Part shown: piece after piece, positions 50,649 through 60,539 of the stretch
Layout of the letters: every line of letters starts with the position of its first letter
How positions within the stretch are numbered: position 1 is the first letter of the stretch
Assembly (NCBI GenBank): GCA_036821485.1
Contig: DAISJM010000010.1
Location: 1 to 64,000 of the forward strand
Reading direction: 5' to 3'
Origin: DAISJM01 sp036821485
GTDB lineage: Bacteria; Verrucomicrobiota; Kiritimatiellia; CAIQIC01; JAGNIJ01
DNA: 64,000 nucleotides
Position numbers and translations under genes: made by a program
The notes under the pieces: generated by a model
Databases searched by the model: none
Told to the model about the DNA's origin: nothing
Seen by the model: the letters and a program-made list of their open reading frames with translations, nothing else

Positions 50649-51816
50649 CGACGATAGTTTCATCACGGCGGTTTACCAGACCAAGTTCAGGAACGAGGGC
50701 TACGCCGTGGATGTTGCACCGGATGCCGAACAGGCGCTCGCGACGATCGGACAAGTCATCCCGGATGTCGTCGTGCTTGATCTTCAAATGCCGGGGCTGA
50801 GTGGGGTGGACGTGTTGAAGCGCCTGCGCGCGGAACCGAAGACCCGCGCCGTGCCGGTCATCGTGTTCACCAACGCCTTCGTGGGAGGTTTGGTGGATCA
50901 GGCCTGGAAGGCCGGGGCCACGCAGGTATTGAACAAGGGCAGCTGTTCGCCCAACGAACTTCTTGATGCGGTGCGTCGTCTGCTCGCGCTGAAGCCGCCA
51001 CCCCTGTCGGTGACGTCTTTCCCAAAACGTACCGAGCGCCCGGCGATTCCGGCGGCGTCGGCGCCCGTGCAGGGTGATGACGTGTTGGCCAGCCTGCGGG
51101 AGAGGTTCAAAGCGCGCGCGGCGGCGGCATTGGTGGGGCTGGATGTTCAGCTTCAGAGCTTCCTTCGCTCGCGAGACGAGCAGGTGCTTTGTGGAAGTCT
51201 CGACAACATGTCGCGTGTGGTGCACACGCTCACGGGGAGCGCGTCGATTGCCGGCTTTCCTCAAGTTGCGCAGATGGCATCGGCGTTGGAGGCCTTCTTC
51301 GGCGAGCTGAAGGAGCATCCGGTCGGCATAACTGCCTCCACGGTTCGCACACTCATCCGGGCGATCCAGACGCTTCGAGCGATGTGCGGCAACGGAGTTT
51401 CGGAGTCGCCACTGCGTGCGACGCCGCCCCACGTGCTGGTGGTGGATGACGATATGATCTCGTGTCTCTCGGTCTGTGCAGCCCTTGAGAAAGTGCAGGT
51501 GTGCAGTCTTCATCTCACGGATCCCCAAATAGCACTGCGCGTGCTGGGGGAGAATCGGTTCGACATGGTCTTCCTGGACGTAGAAATGCCCGGGATATCG
51601 GGGTTGAGTCTCTGCACCAAGATGCGGTCCATGCCGGCGCACCAGAAGACGCCGGTTGTCTTCATCACGGGTCTGGCGGATTTGGAGAGCGTGATCAGGA
51701 CATCGGTGTTTGGAAACGAAGAAGTCATTGCCAAACCCTTCCCGCTGATCGAGCTTTCCGTGAAGGCCCTGACCTACCTGCTGCACGTGGAGGAAGTGAA
51801 AGCCAGCGCGGCGTAG
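50626..51816 (+). CDS. REC-Hpt-REC phosphorelay protein without output domain
   Basis: A 396-residue protein. First receiver: ILLVDDDSFITAVYQTKF, D52 in VVLDLQMPGLSG. Central Hpt-like helical domain: VVHTLTGSASIAGFPQVAQM with H200. Second receiver: HVLVVDDDMISCLSVCAALE, D318 in VFLDVEMPGISG, end AKPFPLIEL. No DNA-binding or enzymatic output is present. Its ATG overlaps the kinase gene by 23 bp, so they form a pair in a phosphorelay. Its last codons (V-E-E-V-K-A-S-A-A) are repeated exactly 8.6 kb downstream. Confidence 0.92.
   Translation: MKNILLVDDDSFITAVYQTKFRNEGYAVDVAPDAEQALATIGQVIPDVVVLDLQMPGLSGVDVLKRLRAEPKTRAVPVIVFTNAFVGGLVDQAWKAGATQVLNKGSCSPNELLDAVRRLLALKPPPLSVTSFPKRTERPAIPAASAPVQGDDVLASLRERFKARAAAALVGLDVQLQSFLRSRDEQVLCGSLDNMSRVVHTLTGSASIAGFPQVAQMASALEAFFGELKEHPVGITASTVRTLIRAIQTLRAMCGNGVSESPLRATPPHVLVVDDDMISCLSVCAALEKVQVCSLHLTDPQIALRVLGENRFDMVFLDVEMPGISGLSLCTKMRSMPAHQKTPVVFITGLADLESVIRTSVFGNEEVIAKPFPLIELSVKALTYLLHVEEVKASAA
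51778..51814 (+). repeat. 37-bp direct repeat, copy 1 (3' end of REC-Hpt-REC gene)
   Basis: From CTGCTGCACGTGGAGG to AGCGCGGCGT, these 37 bp match 60392-60428 without mismatch. In this copy they encode the C-terminus L-L-H-V-E-E-V-K-A-S-A-A and are followed by TAG. Confidence 0.9.
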
Positions 51817-51952
51817 GCGTCGGCCGTCTGCGCGTGGAGCCCGGCAAATATGCGCTTGCTTCCGCTTCTGGCTTTGTGCCTATCCTCACCACTATGTGAG
51901 CGTCATGCGCTCGCAAGACGTTCTGCTCAAAAAAAGGGGGGGAGGGCTGCCC

Positions 51953-54900
51953 ATGCCATCTGCAAAGGTAGGGCTTTTGTGCGCGACGGTTCTGGTGGTG
52001 ATGGCAGTGATGCCCGCCCTTGGCCAGAGTGCGACGAACTTGCTAACCAACCCCGGCTTCGAAACCGGCTACGTCGGTCAGCGCATGATGGATGCGATCA
52101 GCGGCTGGACGCCGGAATCCTATCCGGTATGGGACTGGGGTCGTCTATGCAGTTCTGCTACGACGGCAGCTCATGCCGGCACGAACGCATTCCAACTCGA
52201 CGCGTTCGCTGACTACAACAAGTTGATGTCCTCGCCTTGGCGCTGCACATCCGGCGTTGTGTACGAGGTCGAGACGTGGATGAAATCGCCTGCCGGTGCG
52301 AATTACTTCCGCCCGACGAATGGGTTCTGCTACGTCAAGGTCCAATACTTCAACTCCGCGGGCACGCTGATTGGCATCGCGGCCGAGAGTGAGAGCATCG
52401 TCAAGTTTCGTGCGAATGGGCCGACCAACTGGGCGCGGTTCACGACCGGGCCTGTGCTTGCACCTGTCGGCGCTGTCACGGGAAGGGCGATAGTCGGCTA
52501 CTGCCCGGGCGGCAACGATTGGCAGCCGGAATCCGACAAGACCACCGCCGGGTTCGTGTATATCGACGACGTGCGGGTGTTCACAAATGTGGATCACACG
52601 GCGGGCGCGCTGGGCAACTACAGCTTCGAAGTGCGGAACGGTGACTATCTTCCCCTGACCAACATGCCGTTTTGGTCGGGCTTTGGGCTCGAAGGCGGTG
52701 TGGTCACGAACAAGCACCACTCGGGCGAATTCTCGCTTCAAGTCTGGGGTGTGAACAGCCTGAGCGGCCAACGTTGGCCTGCGACGCGGAGCAACAAGTA
52801 CGCGACGAGCGCGTGGATCTATTCGACGAATTTCACGACAACCAGCGCGTGGGCACAGGTCATCCTGCAGTATCTCGATTCGACCAACGGCGTCCTTCTT
52901 GAATACGCGAGCCCGCGGTTTAATTCACAGAGCGCAAGTAACACGTGGATTCAATATGAGGCCATGGGCGTTGCGCCCAGCGGCACGGTCTACGGCCGGA
53001 CGATGCTCGGTATTGTCGGCACCAACGTTGGGTTCGGCGCTTCGACGGCTTGGTTCGATGATGCAACCCAGCGGCTCGTTTCCGCAGGTGGTACCACGGC
53101 GGGGCTCATCGGCAACGGGGGGTTCGACGATGGGCCAAGCGGCAATGCGGCGGTTCTGGAAACCAGCAAGGATCTTCCTTGCTGGGATTGGATGGGGGGC
53201 ACGAACGCGGGGTTCGTGAACCAGGCGTACAGGACGAATGGTGAGCAATCGTTGTCGATCACCTATCCGGCGAACTCCATCGGCCAGGATTTTGTCGCGA
53301 CAAGCGGAGTGGGTTATTTCGTCGAGGGCTACATTTACAACCCGGCGTCGGAGAAACTGACCGGCTCTGCATACGGGGTGCTGTCGCTGGAGTTCTACAA
53401 GGGCAGCAATCTGGTCTCGACGTACGATGGGGGTCGGTTCACGAGCGCCTCGCCGTCGAATACGTGGGTCAAGTTCAGCGTGACCAACCGCGCGCCGTGG
53501 TCGGGTGTTGTGTCGGGCCGGGTGGTCTGTGCGATCAACGGGTCCGCGACCGGGTTCGGCGGGGCGCTCTATTTTGACGCGCTATATGCCGCGGAAACCA
53601 ATCTCCCGATGATCACCAACACGCAAGCGGGCGTGCTCTGGAACCCAGGTTTTGATTTCACTGCGCCGGGGACGATAATTGGGCAGCTTGATGACTGGGC
53701 CGGCTTCGGAAATGCGGGCTTTGTTTTGGACACCTACAAACGTAGTGGCAGAAATGCGCTGAAGCTTGCGGGGCCGGATAACTTCATCCAGCAGGATTGG
53801 TCTGTCACGCAGGGCTGGCGCTATGCGTCCTCCGCCTATGCCTTCACGCCCTCGGCTGATCGGTTCAGCGGGGATACGAACCTGCACGCGGTGGTTCAAT
53901 TGCAGTTCCTTGACTCAGATTCCAACGCGCTTGTGGCCTATGAGAGCTCGTGGTTCATGACCAACGCTACTCCGGACACCTGGACTAACCTGGAGGTTTT
54001 GGGCACGGCCCCCACGGGAGCGAAGTACGGGCGCACGTTGCTGGGTCTGTTTGGAGATTCCACGGGCTATTCAGGCTCGGTGTGGTTTGACGATGTCACC
54101 CAGCGCGTGGCGTTCACCAGCGGCGTGGCAGGAATCCTGATCAATCCAGACTTTGAGGACGGGTTTGGCTACTGGACCAATATTCCAGGCTGGACCGTTC
54201 TCAGCGGGGTATCCAACGGTGCCAGCGTAACCGATCCGGTTTACGACGGCGGCCGGGCGCGTTGCGTCTGGGATGGTGGGGGGTCGGATCAGTTCCTATC
54301 CCAGGAATTCGGGCTGACGTCGGCCCAGTACCGGGTGGATGGGTATATCTACTCCAAGTGCACCGAACGGTTCGACAGTTCAAACGGAGTCGGCTATGGC
54401 GTGATCATACTCCAGTGGCTGGACGCCATGGGTACGGTCGTTGAGCAGACCGAATCGGGCCATTTCACCAACGACTCGCCTTGTGATACGTGGGTCTATT
54501 ACTGCTTCACGAGCGTGCCGCCGGATGACGCGGTATCCGGACGCGTTCTGCTCGGCATCGTGACCCGGAACGAAGACGCCGGTGGAAGCCTCTACTTCGA
54601 CAGCATCGGGCTTTCATCGATAGATGATGTGACGCCGCCCAGCATACCCGAGAATCTCGCGGCAACGGCTCGCAGTCCGCTCCGGGTCGACTTCTCCTGG
54701 GAGGCATCCACCGATTCCGGGGTGGGCGTTCGGGGCTACAAGGTTTTCTGCAACAGCAACCTGGTGGACGCCACTATGGAAACCACCTTCACCTGTAGCG
54801 TAACGCCGGGCACGAATTACTTCACCGTGGCGTCCATGGACGAACTGCGCAACACCTCTCTGGAATCGACGGGGGTGGTGGTGATTACAGCCGCCGACGT

Positions 54901-57900
54901 GGAAGTTCCCGCGCAACCTTCCAACGTGGTTGCCGAAGCGTTGGGCCCGGATCAAGTCCAAGTCACGTGGGACATTCCATCTGATGACTGGGGCGTGGCG
55001 CGCTACCAGGTTTTGAAGGACGGGATTCGGATTGGGACTACGGCAACCAACCGGTACGTGGCGGGTGGCCTTTCGCCTGATACGGAATTCGTCTTCCGTA
55101 TCGGGGCGTTCGACGATTCGGACAATTCATCCGCGCTCTCGACTAATGCCACGGCCCGCACGCCGGCCGGAAGCATTGCCGAGCAGGGATCGTTCGCCGA
55201 CCCGATCCCTGATGGGTTTGTCCGTCCCCCGACGAGTGTGTACGCGACGGCCAACGCGCAGCTTCCCATCCCCACGGCGGACTGGTGGACATCGATTGCG
55301 CGCGTGCGATGCAGCGGCTTGGTCGCGGCGCGGCCGCTCCTTTACTACGCCAAGGGGTGGGCCTTGGAAGTCGGCTACCCGTATTGCTCGAGCCCCGTGA
55401 CGACGTCTGTGATTCGAGGCTCCTTCATTCGGGACATGAGCATCATGGCGACAGGCGGGACCTTTTCCGTGAAGCCAAACGGCGAGTCGCGCGTGGATGG
55501 CTGGGGCGACTTCTCGGTTCGCACACGGATTGGCGATCCGGACAGTTACATCATGGCCACGTTGGTGCATGGATCTCCGTACACCTACCTGACTTTCAGC
55601 AACTGCTCGCCCCGTATCGATTTTCCCGTGTCCGGCTATGCGCCGCGCTACACCAATTCGGCCTTCTCCTGCCTGGTGCTCCATGTGCAGCGCAACAATC
55701 TGCTGACCAACGGAGCTCTTTCTGGAACAGGCACAGCGCCCAACGGGTGGCAGAACTGGTTTGACACCAGTCATGATCCGGACAGCAGCGTATACCGATC
55801 TGCGGGCAATTCCTGGGTCTTTTGGAATGACGGCGGCATCTATCAAGGAGTGGCTTCCGGCTTCGGCGGGGGTGGTCCGCTTGTATTTGGCGGCTACCTC
55901 CGCCATCCATCCAGCGACCCCATGCGCGGAGGGACCAAGTACGGAATCATCCAGCTTGAGTTCTACAATGGCGGCACGCTGATCTCCACCTACTCGGCCT
56001 CGCCGACGGTGAGTTCAAACAGTCCCAAGGACACGTGGATATTCTCCCAGGGCACGGCCGTTGTGCCAAGCAACGCCACCCAGGCGCGACTGGTCATTCG
56101 TTGTAACGATTTCACTAGCGGAGACGGCCGGTTTCAGGCGGATGATGTGTTCATGGCCCGGTCAGTCGAGCCCGTTTATGACAACGACTATGCCCTGTTT
56201 GGGCCTGCCGGCACGGCATGGAATACGGCCAATCCCACGTCGATCCTGATCACCCTTCCGGCCGGCCAGAACTACATGTCTGTGGCCGCGCTTTCGTCGC
56301 GTGGCGCCAGCTTCAGCACCAACGAGTTGGAGGTGCTGAAGGCGCACGCCTTTGCCTTTGTTACGAACACGGTCGTCTCCCTGGAATACGCGCGCACGTC
56401 CGGCTTGGTGAAGGCCACATTCACCTCCCAGGTACAGAGCATGCAATACGGCCAGACGGGGACGCTGATGGGGCTGCTTCCGCATCACTGGAAGTATTCA
56501 TCGGCGGACCTTGTTCCGGGAATGATCTACGACAGCATTCTTGGCGATCTCCGGATATCCGATGCCAACAGTTTCCAGACGGCCACTCCCTTCTACGGCA
56601 TTGTCCCTCAACTGCCGCAGCCGGACGATGTCGGCTGGAACGTCGGCGCGTTTGAATCGCTGGCGCGGCAGGTGCCCGGTCCCGACCCGACCAAGACCGA
56701 CACCTATTACCAGTTCAAGGATTTGTACCGGATCGCGCGTATGGTTCCGCCGTTGGATTCCGCCAGGCTGCCGGCGTTGCGCGATCAGTATCTTGACTGG
56801 ATGAGAATCTCGGTCACCAACTTGCTGACGTATACGGAGGGCGAGCCCAACAACTTCTTTGCCTACGACACCAACTGGTGCTCGCTGGTGGGCTATGACG
56901 AAGCCTTCAGCACGGTGCAGTATCTGAACGACCACCACTTCCAGTACGGCATGCTCGCCTATTGTGCGGGGGTGCTGGGGCTCTACGACAGAAGTTTCGT
57001 GATGGCTTACAGCAACATGGTGGAGATGGTGATTCGGGACTACAACAACCCGTCGCGCGGGGCAGGTGGTGCGCACCCCCTGCCGTGGCTGCGGCATTTC
57101 GATCCGTGGGAAGGTCATAGCTGGGCGAGTGGTGTGGGCGGAGAGCTTTCTTCCGGCGCCCCCGACGAACTGATGTATCCCGGCGAGACCAACATGGCGA
57201 ACTACTACGGTCCGGATGAGGAATCATCGTCCGAGGCCATGAACTCGTGGGCGGGGATGTTCCCGTGGGGTCTGGCGGCCAACAACGACGAGTTCATCGA
57301 CATGGGGGCAGTGGGCTACAGCTTGGAGGCCTTGGCGCTCCGGGAGTATTGGTATGATGTAGACGGCAGCAATCACGACACCAACTTCGACCGGACCATG
57401 GCGTGCCGTCTGTTCGGCGGCAAGTTGGATCCCGATACGTGGTTCGGCACAAACATGGATTTGGCTTGGGGCATCCATTACATTCTGACCGGCCCTCACA
57501 TGACGTATCAGGGCTATTTCGAGGACTACCGGATTACGGACTATACCTTCTTCAAGAACAGCTGGGGTGTGACAAACATCCACCGCTACTGGAAATACAT
57601 CCACGGGATGTATCGCGGCTTCTTTGAGCCGGAGACGGTGCTGGCCGAGTACGATCCGTTGGATAATGCCTCTGATGCAGAGGACAATTCGCGGGCCAAC
57701 TACTACAACTGGATGCACACGATGAACAGCTTGGGGCGCGTCTGTACCATCCTGTATTCAGATTTGCCCGCGTTGGTGGTCTTCGGAGAAGGCACCTCGT
57801 TCACGTATGCAGCCTACAACTACTTCGATCACTCGATCACTGTTGCCGTGCGACGCGTAGACGACAGCACCCTCCATGGTTGGTTCACGATCCCCAACCG

Positions 57901-58435
57901 CGGATTGCAGAGCTTCCGCTCTTCGGATGACAGCGATCAGGACGGGTTGAACACGAGCCAGGAGTTCTTGTCCGGAACCGATCCGTTCAATCCCGACACG
58001 GATGACGACGGCATGCCCGATGGATGGGAGTGGGGGTGGTTCGGCTGCATGACCAACACGGGTGATGGCGACTTCAACCAGGACGGGGTCGTGAACGTGG
58101 ATCACTATGTGGGCGGCACGGATCCGACCGACCCGGACTCGGACCATGACGGCATGTCAAACGTGGACGAGATGCGTGCGGGGACGTCTGCAACCAACGC
58201 GAATTCTTTCCTGGGTTTCTCGGCGGCTGTGTGGCCGAGCAACTCGGCGGGTCCCATTGTCCAGTGGTATAGCGTGACTGGAAAATCCTACCGGGTGGAC
58301 CGCTCATCGAATCTGATGGGCGGCTCCTGGTCGCTGCTGCTCGGTGGCATTACCGGTATGCCGCCCATGAACGTCTATACCGACCAGGCTGCGCCGGAGA
58401 CGGGTATGTGGCTCTATCGGATCGGCCTGGAATAG
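51953..58435 (+). CDS. Secreted multimodular GH81 endo-beta-1,3-glucanase-like protein
   Basis: About 2,160 residues from the ATG at 51953, after GGAGGG. Signal peptide (VGLLCATVLVVMAVMPALG). Residues ~25-880 hold five jelly-roll, CBM-like modules, each opening with an N.GFE/NPGFD motif and closing with a DDV/FDD motif (TNPGFETGY, GNYSFEVRN, GNGGFDDGP, WNPGFDF, INPDFEDGF). Two fibronectin III domains follow (DVTPPSIPENLAATA, AQPSNVVAEALGPDQV). The GH81 domain (~1080-1990) has LPIPTADWWTSI, LNDHHFQYGM (D1660), HFDPWEGHSWASG and EESSSEAMN (E1757, E1761). A sixth CBM-like module is nested in it (nt 55695-56165). TSP3 calcium repeats (QDGLNTSQEFLSGTDPFNPD) and a VTGKSYRVDRSSNL module end the chain. 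GH81 enzymes cut beta-1,3-glucans such as laminarin. Confidence 0.9.
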   Translation: MPSAKVGLLCATVLVVMAVMPALGQSATNLLTNPGFETGYVGQRMMDAISGWTPESYPVWDWGRLCSSATTAAHAGTNAFQLDAFADYNKLMSSPWRCTSGVVYEVETWMKSPAGANYFRPTNGFCYVKVQYFNSAGTLIGIAAESESIVKFRANGPTNWARFTTGPVLAPVGAVTGRAIVGYCPGGNDWQPESDKTTAGFVYIDDVRVFTNVDHTAGALGNYSFEVRNGDYLPLTNMPFWSGFGLEGGVVTNKHHSGEFSLQVWGVNSLSGQRWPATRSNKYATSAWIYSTNFTTTSAWAQVILQYLDSTNGVLLEYASPRFNSQSASNTWIQYEAMGVAPSGTVYGRTMLGIVGTNVGFGASTAWFDDATQRLVSAGGTTAGLIGNGGFDDGPSGNAAVLETSKDLPCWDWMGGTNAGFVNQAYRTNGEQSLSITYPANSIGQDFVATSGVGYFVEGYIYNPASEKLTGSAYGVLSLEFYKGSNLVSTYDGGRFTSASPSNTWVKFSVTNRAPWSGVVSGRVVCAINGSATGFGGALYFDALYAAETNLPMITNTQAGVLWNPGFDFTAPGTIIGQLDDWAGFGNAGFVLDTYKRSGRNALKLAGPDNFIQQDWSVTQGWRYASSAYAFTPSADRFSGDTNLHAVVQLQFLDSDSNALVAYESSWFMTNATPDTWTNLEVLGTAPTGAKYGRTLLGLFGDSTGYSGSVWFDDVTQRVAFTSGVAGILINPDFEDGFGYWTNIPGWTVLSGVSNGASVTDPVYDGGRARCVWDGGGSDQFLSQEFGLTSAQYRVDGYIYSKCTERFDSSNGVGYGVIILQWLDAMGTVVEQTESGHFTNDSPCDTWVYYCFTSVPPDDAVSGRVLLGIVTRNEDAGGSLYFDSIGLSSIDDVTPPSIPENLAATARSPLRVDFSWEASTDSGVGVRGYKVFCNSNLVDATMETTFTCSVTPGTNYFTVASMDELRNTSLESTGVVVITAADVEVPAQPSNVVAEALGPDQVQVTWDIPSDDWGVARYQVLKDGIRIGTTATNRYVAGGLSPDTEFVFRIGAFDDSDNSSALSTNATARTPAGSIAEQGSFADPIPDGFVRPPTSVYATANAQLPIPTADWWTSIARVRCSGLVAARPLLYYAKGWALEVGYPYCSSPVTTSVIRGSFIRDMSIMATGGTFSVKPNGESRVDGWGDFSVRTRIGDPDSYIMATLVHGSPYTYLTFSNCSPRIDFPVSGYAPRYTNSAFSCLVLHVQRNNLLTNGALSGTGTAPNGWQNWFDTSHDPDSSVYRSAGNSWVFWNDGGIYQGVASGFGGGGPLVFGGYLRHPSSDPMRGGTKYGIIQLEFYNGGTLISTYSASPTVSSNSPKDTWIFSQGTAVVPSNATQARLVIRCNDFTSGDGRFQADDVFMARSVEPVYDNDYALFGPAGTAWNTANPTSILITLPAGQNYMSVAALSSRGASFSTNELEVLKAHAFAFVTNTVVSLEYARTSGLVKATFTSQVQSMQYGQTGTLMGLLPHHWKYSSADLVPGMIYDSILGDLRISDANSFQTATPFYGIVPQLPQPDDVGWNVGAFESLARQVPGPDPTKTDTYYQFKDLYRIARMVPPLDSARLPALRDQYLDWMRISVTNLLTYTEGEPNNFFAYDTNWCSLVGYDEAFSTVQYLNDHHFQYGMLAYCAGVLGLYDRSFVMAYSNMVEMVIRDYNNPSRGAGGAHPLPWLRHFDPWEGHSWASGVGGELSSGAPDELMYPGETNMANYYGPDEESSSEAMNSWAGMFPWGLAANNDEFIDMGAVGYSLEALALREYWYDVDGSNHDTNFDRTMACRLFGGKLDPDTWFGTNMDLAWGIHYILTGPHMTYQGYFEDYRITDYTFFKNSWGVTNIHRYWKYIHGMYRGFFEPETVLAEYDPLDNASDAEDNSRANYYNWMHTMNSLGRVCTILYSDLPALVVFGEGTSFTYAAYNYFDHSITVAVRRVDDSTLHGWFTIPNRGLQSFRSSDDSDQDGLNTSQEFLSGTDPFNPDTDDDGMPDGWEWGWFGCMTNTGDGDFNQDGVVNVDHYVGGTDPTDPDSDHDGMSNVDEMRAGTSATNANSFLGFSAAVWPSNSAGPIVQWYSVTGKSYRVDRSSNLMGGSWSLLLGGITGMPPMNVYTDQAAPETGMWLYRIGLE

Positions 58436-58494
58436 GCCCTGTCCGCGAATCGGCATCGTCTCAAGGGTCCGTCGTCAGAGTTCGGAGGCACACA

Positions 58495-60390
58495 GTGAAT
58501 GCAGTTATCGCGGGGAAGCGATGGGTACGTTCAAAAGGATTTCGTTCAGCCATGGTGTCTTGCCTGCTCCTTGCGGTGGGGCTGAAGGGTCATGCAGAAT
58601 CCATAAACATCGACTTCAATACAAATCGCGCGGACGCCGTCCATGCTGTTGCCAATGGGGTCTACAGCCGGGGAGGAACCGTGTGGAATTCTGTGGTCAG
58701 CACCAACCCTAAACTGCCCCGGTTGGTTACTGAGTATGGACGCACCACCACGGTGGGCTTTGCCACGTCCGTGGCCGCGGTTCCGGGATTCAGGTCGGGA
58801 TTTACAAACACACTGCAGGACACCGGCATCACGAAGGTTTCGGGCAGGGGAGGTGTCGATTACTATTTTGCCGTCACGAATCTGCAGGCCTCGCTGCAGT
58901 GGGATCTTGCCGTCTATCTCGCGAACACAGGATTGGGCATTACGGTCCAAGGCTGGAATTCAAAGACGAACCTGATTGTGCCGACCGGACAACTGCCTGG
59001 GGACGAAGGGGCTGATTACCTTCTGTTCACGAACTTGGATGTCTCGGTTTACCCGGGTGGTCCTGGCCAATTGGTGGTCTACCCGATATGGGGGGCGAGC
59101 AACGCGCTTGTGGCTGGCGTCCAGGTGCGCCCGTCGCCCGTTCAGGTGCCTGCGGCCGCAACCCGTTACGTGGCCCCCGGCGGCGGACATACCTATCCCT
59201 ACGACAGCTGGGCCAATGCCGCAACGTCACTTCAAGCCGCCATCGCGGAACCGCTGAACCTTCACGAGGTCATTCTGGTCTCAAACGGTGTCTATTCCGG
59301 GGAGGGCTCGAACGGCGCCGTCTGTTATGTCGGCAGTGATTATCCGGACGTGACCTATACGTTGCGATCCGTCAACGGCCCTGAATATACGATCGTTGAT
59401 GGTTCGGGCAGTCGTCGCTGCCTCTATGTGGGGAGCAATTCACTCGTTGAGGGGTTCACTCTCCGCAATGGGTTCATTGGCGGCTATGGATATACAATAG
59501 GGGGTGCTGCGGGTGCCGGCGCATACATCGAGGCTGGCGAGTTGTCTCGCTGCATTGTGGTCAGCAATTCAGCCGTCGGGTCTTGGGCAATGATATACAT
59601 GGAGCCGGGCGGGGATGCTTCTGGTGGCGGCGTGTATGTCGTGCAGGGAGCTGTTCGAAATTGCGTCGTTGCACACAACCACTGCACTGGCGGTGATGGC
59701 TACCCGGGCGGGATGTCGCCTATGCCGCCCTATGACTTCTACCCTCCAACTCCGGGCGGTTCCGCGTATGGCGGTGGCATCTATCTTATATCAGGCAGCG
59801 CCCAGAATTGCTCGGTTGCCCTGAACACTGTAACGCCCGGGTTTGGGAGCATGATCTCCGGCACGGCGGCTGGCTCCGGCCTGTATGGAGGCTCGATCGT
59901 GAGCACCATCATCCACGGCAATACGCCTTCCTCGAACCAAATCTCCGGAGCCACAGCCACGTACTCCTGCTGTCCGCTGCTGACCAACGGCACAGGCAAC
60001 ATCACCAATAACCCGTCCTTCCGACCGGACACTGACTATCTACTGGCCGCGGATTCGCCCTGTCGCGATCTGGGAGAGAACGATTTCTGGACAGAGTTCG
60101 GCACGGACGTCCATGCTGTACCGCGTCAGTTGGGGGGGCGCGTCGACATGGGGGCTGCAGAGTTCTGGGAAATGTCCGCATCACCGCGGAATACCGGGGG
60201 TATTTTCGAATTGCGCTGGCATGTCATTACCGGCAGGACGTACGCAGTACAGAGCACCACCAACCTGCTTTCGGACACATGGCTCGACGCCGTGCCCAGC
60301 ACAAATGCAGCCGGAAGCATGATCGTTCTCCCCGAGCCCCTGTCCCAAGGAAGAAAGACTTACAGGCTCCTGATGCAGACGGGAGAGTGA
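58495..60390 (+). CDS. Secreted beta-helix-like protein
   Basis: About 631 residues from the GTG at 58495, preceded by CGGAGG; the frame is open to 58408, inside the previous gene. Signal peptide around VSCLLLAVGLKGHA. A first domain (~residues 35-190) is rich in Thr/Asn (INIDFNTNRADAV). The second has TRYVAPGGGHTYPYDSWANA, then repeated Val/Ile strands (LVEGFTLRNGFIGGYG, LSRCIVVSNSAV, VRNCVVAHNHCTGGD, AQNCSVALNTVTPG), a right-handed parallel beta-helix of the pectate-lyase-like kind. The C-terminal RWHVITGRTYAVQSTTNLLS resembles the end module of the preceding protein. It ends 1 bp before the second 37-bp repeat copy. Substrate binding or adhesion is inferred. Confidence 0.85.
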   Translation: MNAVIAGKRWVRSKGFRSAMVSCLLLAVGLKGHAESINIDFNTNRADAVHAVANGVYSRGGTVWNSVVSTNPKLPRLVTEYGRTTTVGFATSVAAVPGFRSGFTNTLQDTGITKVSGRGGVDYYFAVTNLQASLQWDLAVYLANTGLGITVQGWNSKTNLIVPTGQLPGDEGADYLLFTNLDVSVYPGGPGQLVVYPIWGASNALVAGVQVRPSPVQVPAAATRYVAPGGGHTYPYDSWANAATSLQAAIAEPLNLHEVILVSNGVYSGEGSNGAVCYVGSDYPDVTYTLRSVNGPEYTIVDGSGSRRCLYVGSNSLVEGFTLRNGFIGGYGYTIGGAAGAGAYIEAGELSRCIVVSNSAVGSWAMIYMEPGGDASGGGVYVVQGAVRNCVVAHNHCTGGDGYPGGMSPMPPYDFYPPTPGGSAYGGGIYLISGSAQNCSVALNTVTPGFGSMISGTAAGSGLYGGSIVSTIIHGNTPSSNQISGATATYSCCPLLTNGTGNITNNPSFRPDTDYLLAADSPCRDLGENDFWTEFGTDVHAVPRQLGGRVDMGAAEFWEMSASPRNTGGIFELRWHVITGRTYAVQSTTNLLSDTWLDAVPSTNAAGSMIVLPEPLSQGRKTYRLLMQTGE

Positions 60391-60391
60391 G

Positions 60392-60428
60392 CTGCTGCAC
60401 GTGGAGGAAGTGAAAGCCAGCGCGGCGT
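60392..60428 (+). repeat. 37-bp direct repeat, copy 2
   Basis: Identical to 51778-51814. It begins one base after the TGA stop of the beta-helix gene, continues the reading frame of the REC-Hpt-REC C-terminus and is followed by TGA and then a terminator-like hairpin. It looks like the displaced original 3' end of that gene. Confidence 0.9.
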
Positions 60429-60438
60429 GAAGAGTCCG

Positions 60439-60458
60439 GGGCTCACAGCCCTGTATTT
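60439..60458 (+). terminator. Weak intrinsic terminator-like hairpin
   Basis: GGGCT (60439-60443) pairs with AGCCC (60447-60451) around CAC, followed by TGTATTTT. It stands right after repeat copy 2, so it may once have ended the phosphorelay operon. Confidence 0.45.
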
Positions 60459-60539
60459 TCACCTGTTTTCCGCCGAACTGGCGGGCCTTCATGTTTGACA
60501 GCCCTGTGCCCCATCCCTATATTGACCCGGCAGATTTGG

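Noticed and set aside
50638..51786. 382-residue minus-strand frame over the REC-Hpt-REC gene
   Set aside because: Antisense shadow; His/Arg/Gln-rich with no family features.
51896..51952. Earlier start of the GH81 protein at 51896
   Set aside because: The signal peptide begins at the ATG at 51953, which has a GGAGGG ribosome site; the extra 19 residues do not fit a signal peptide.
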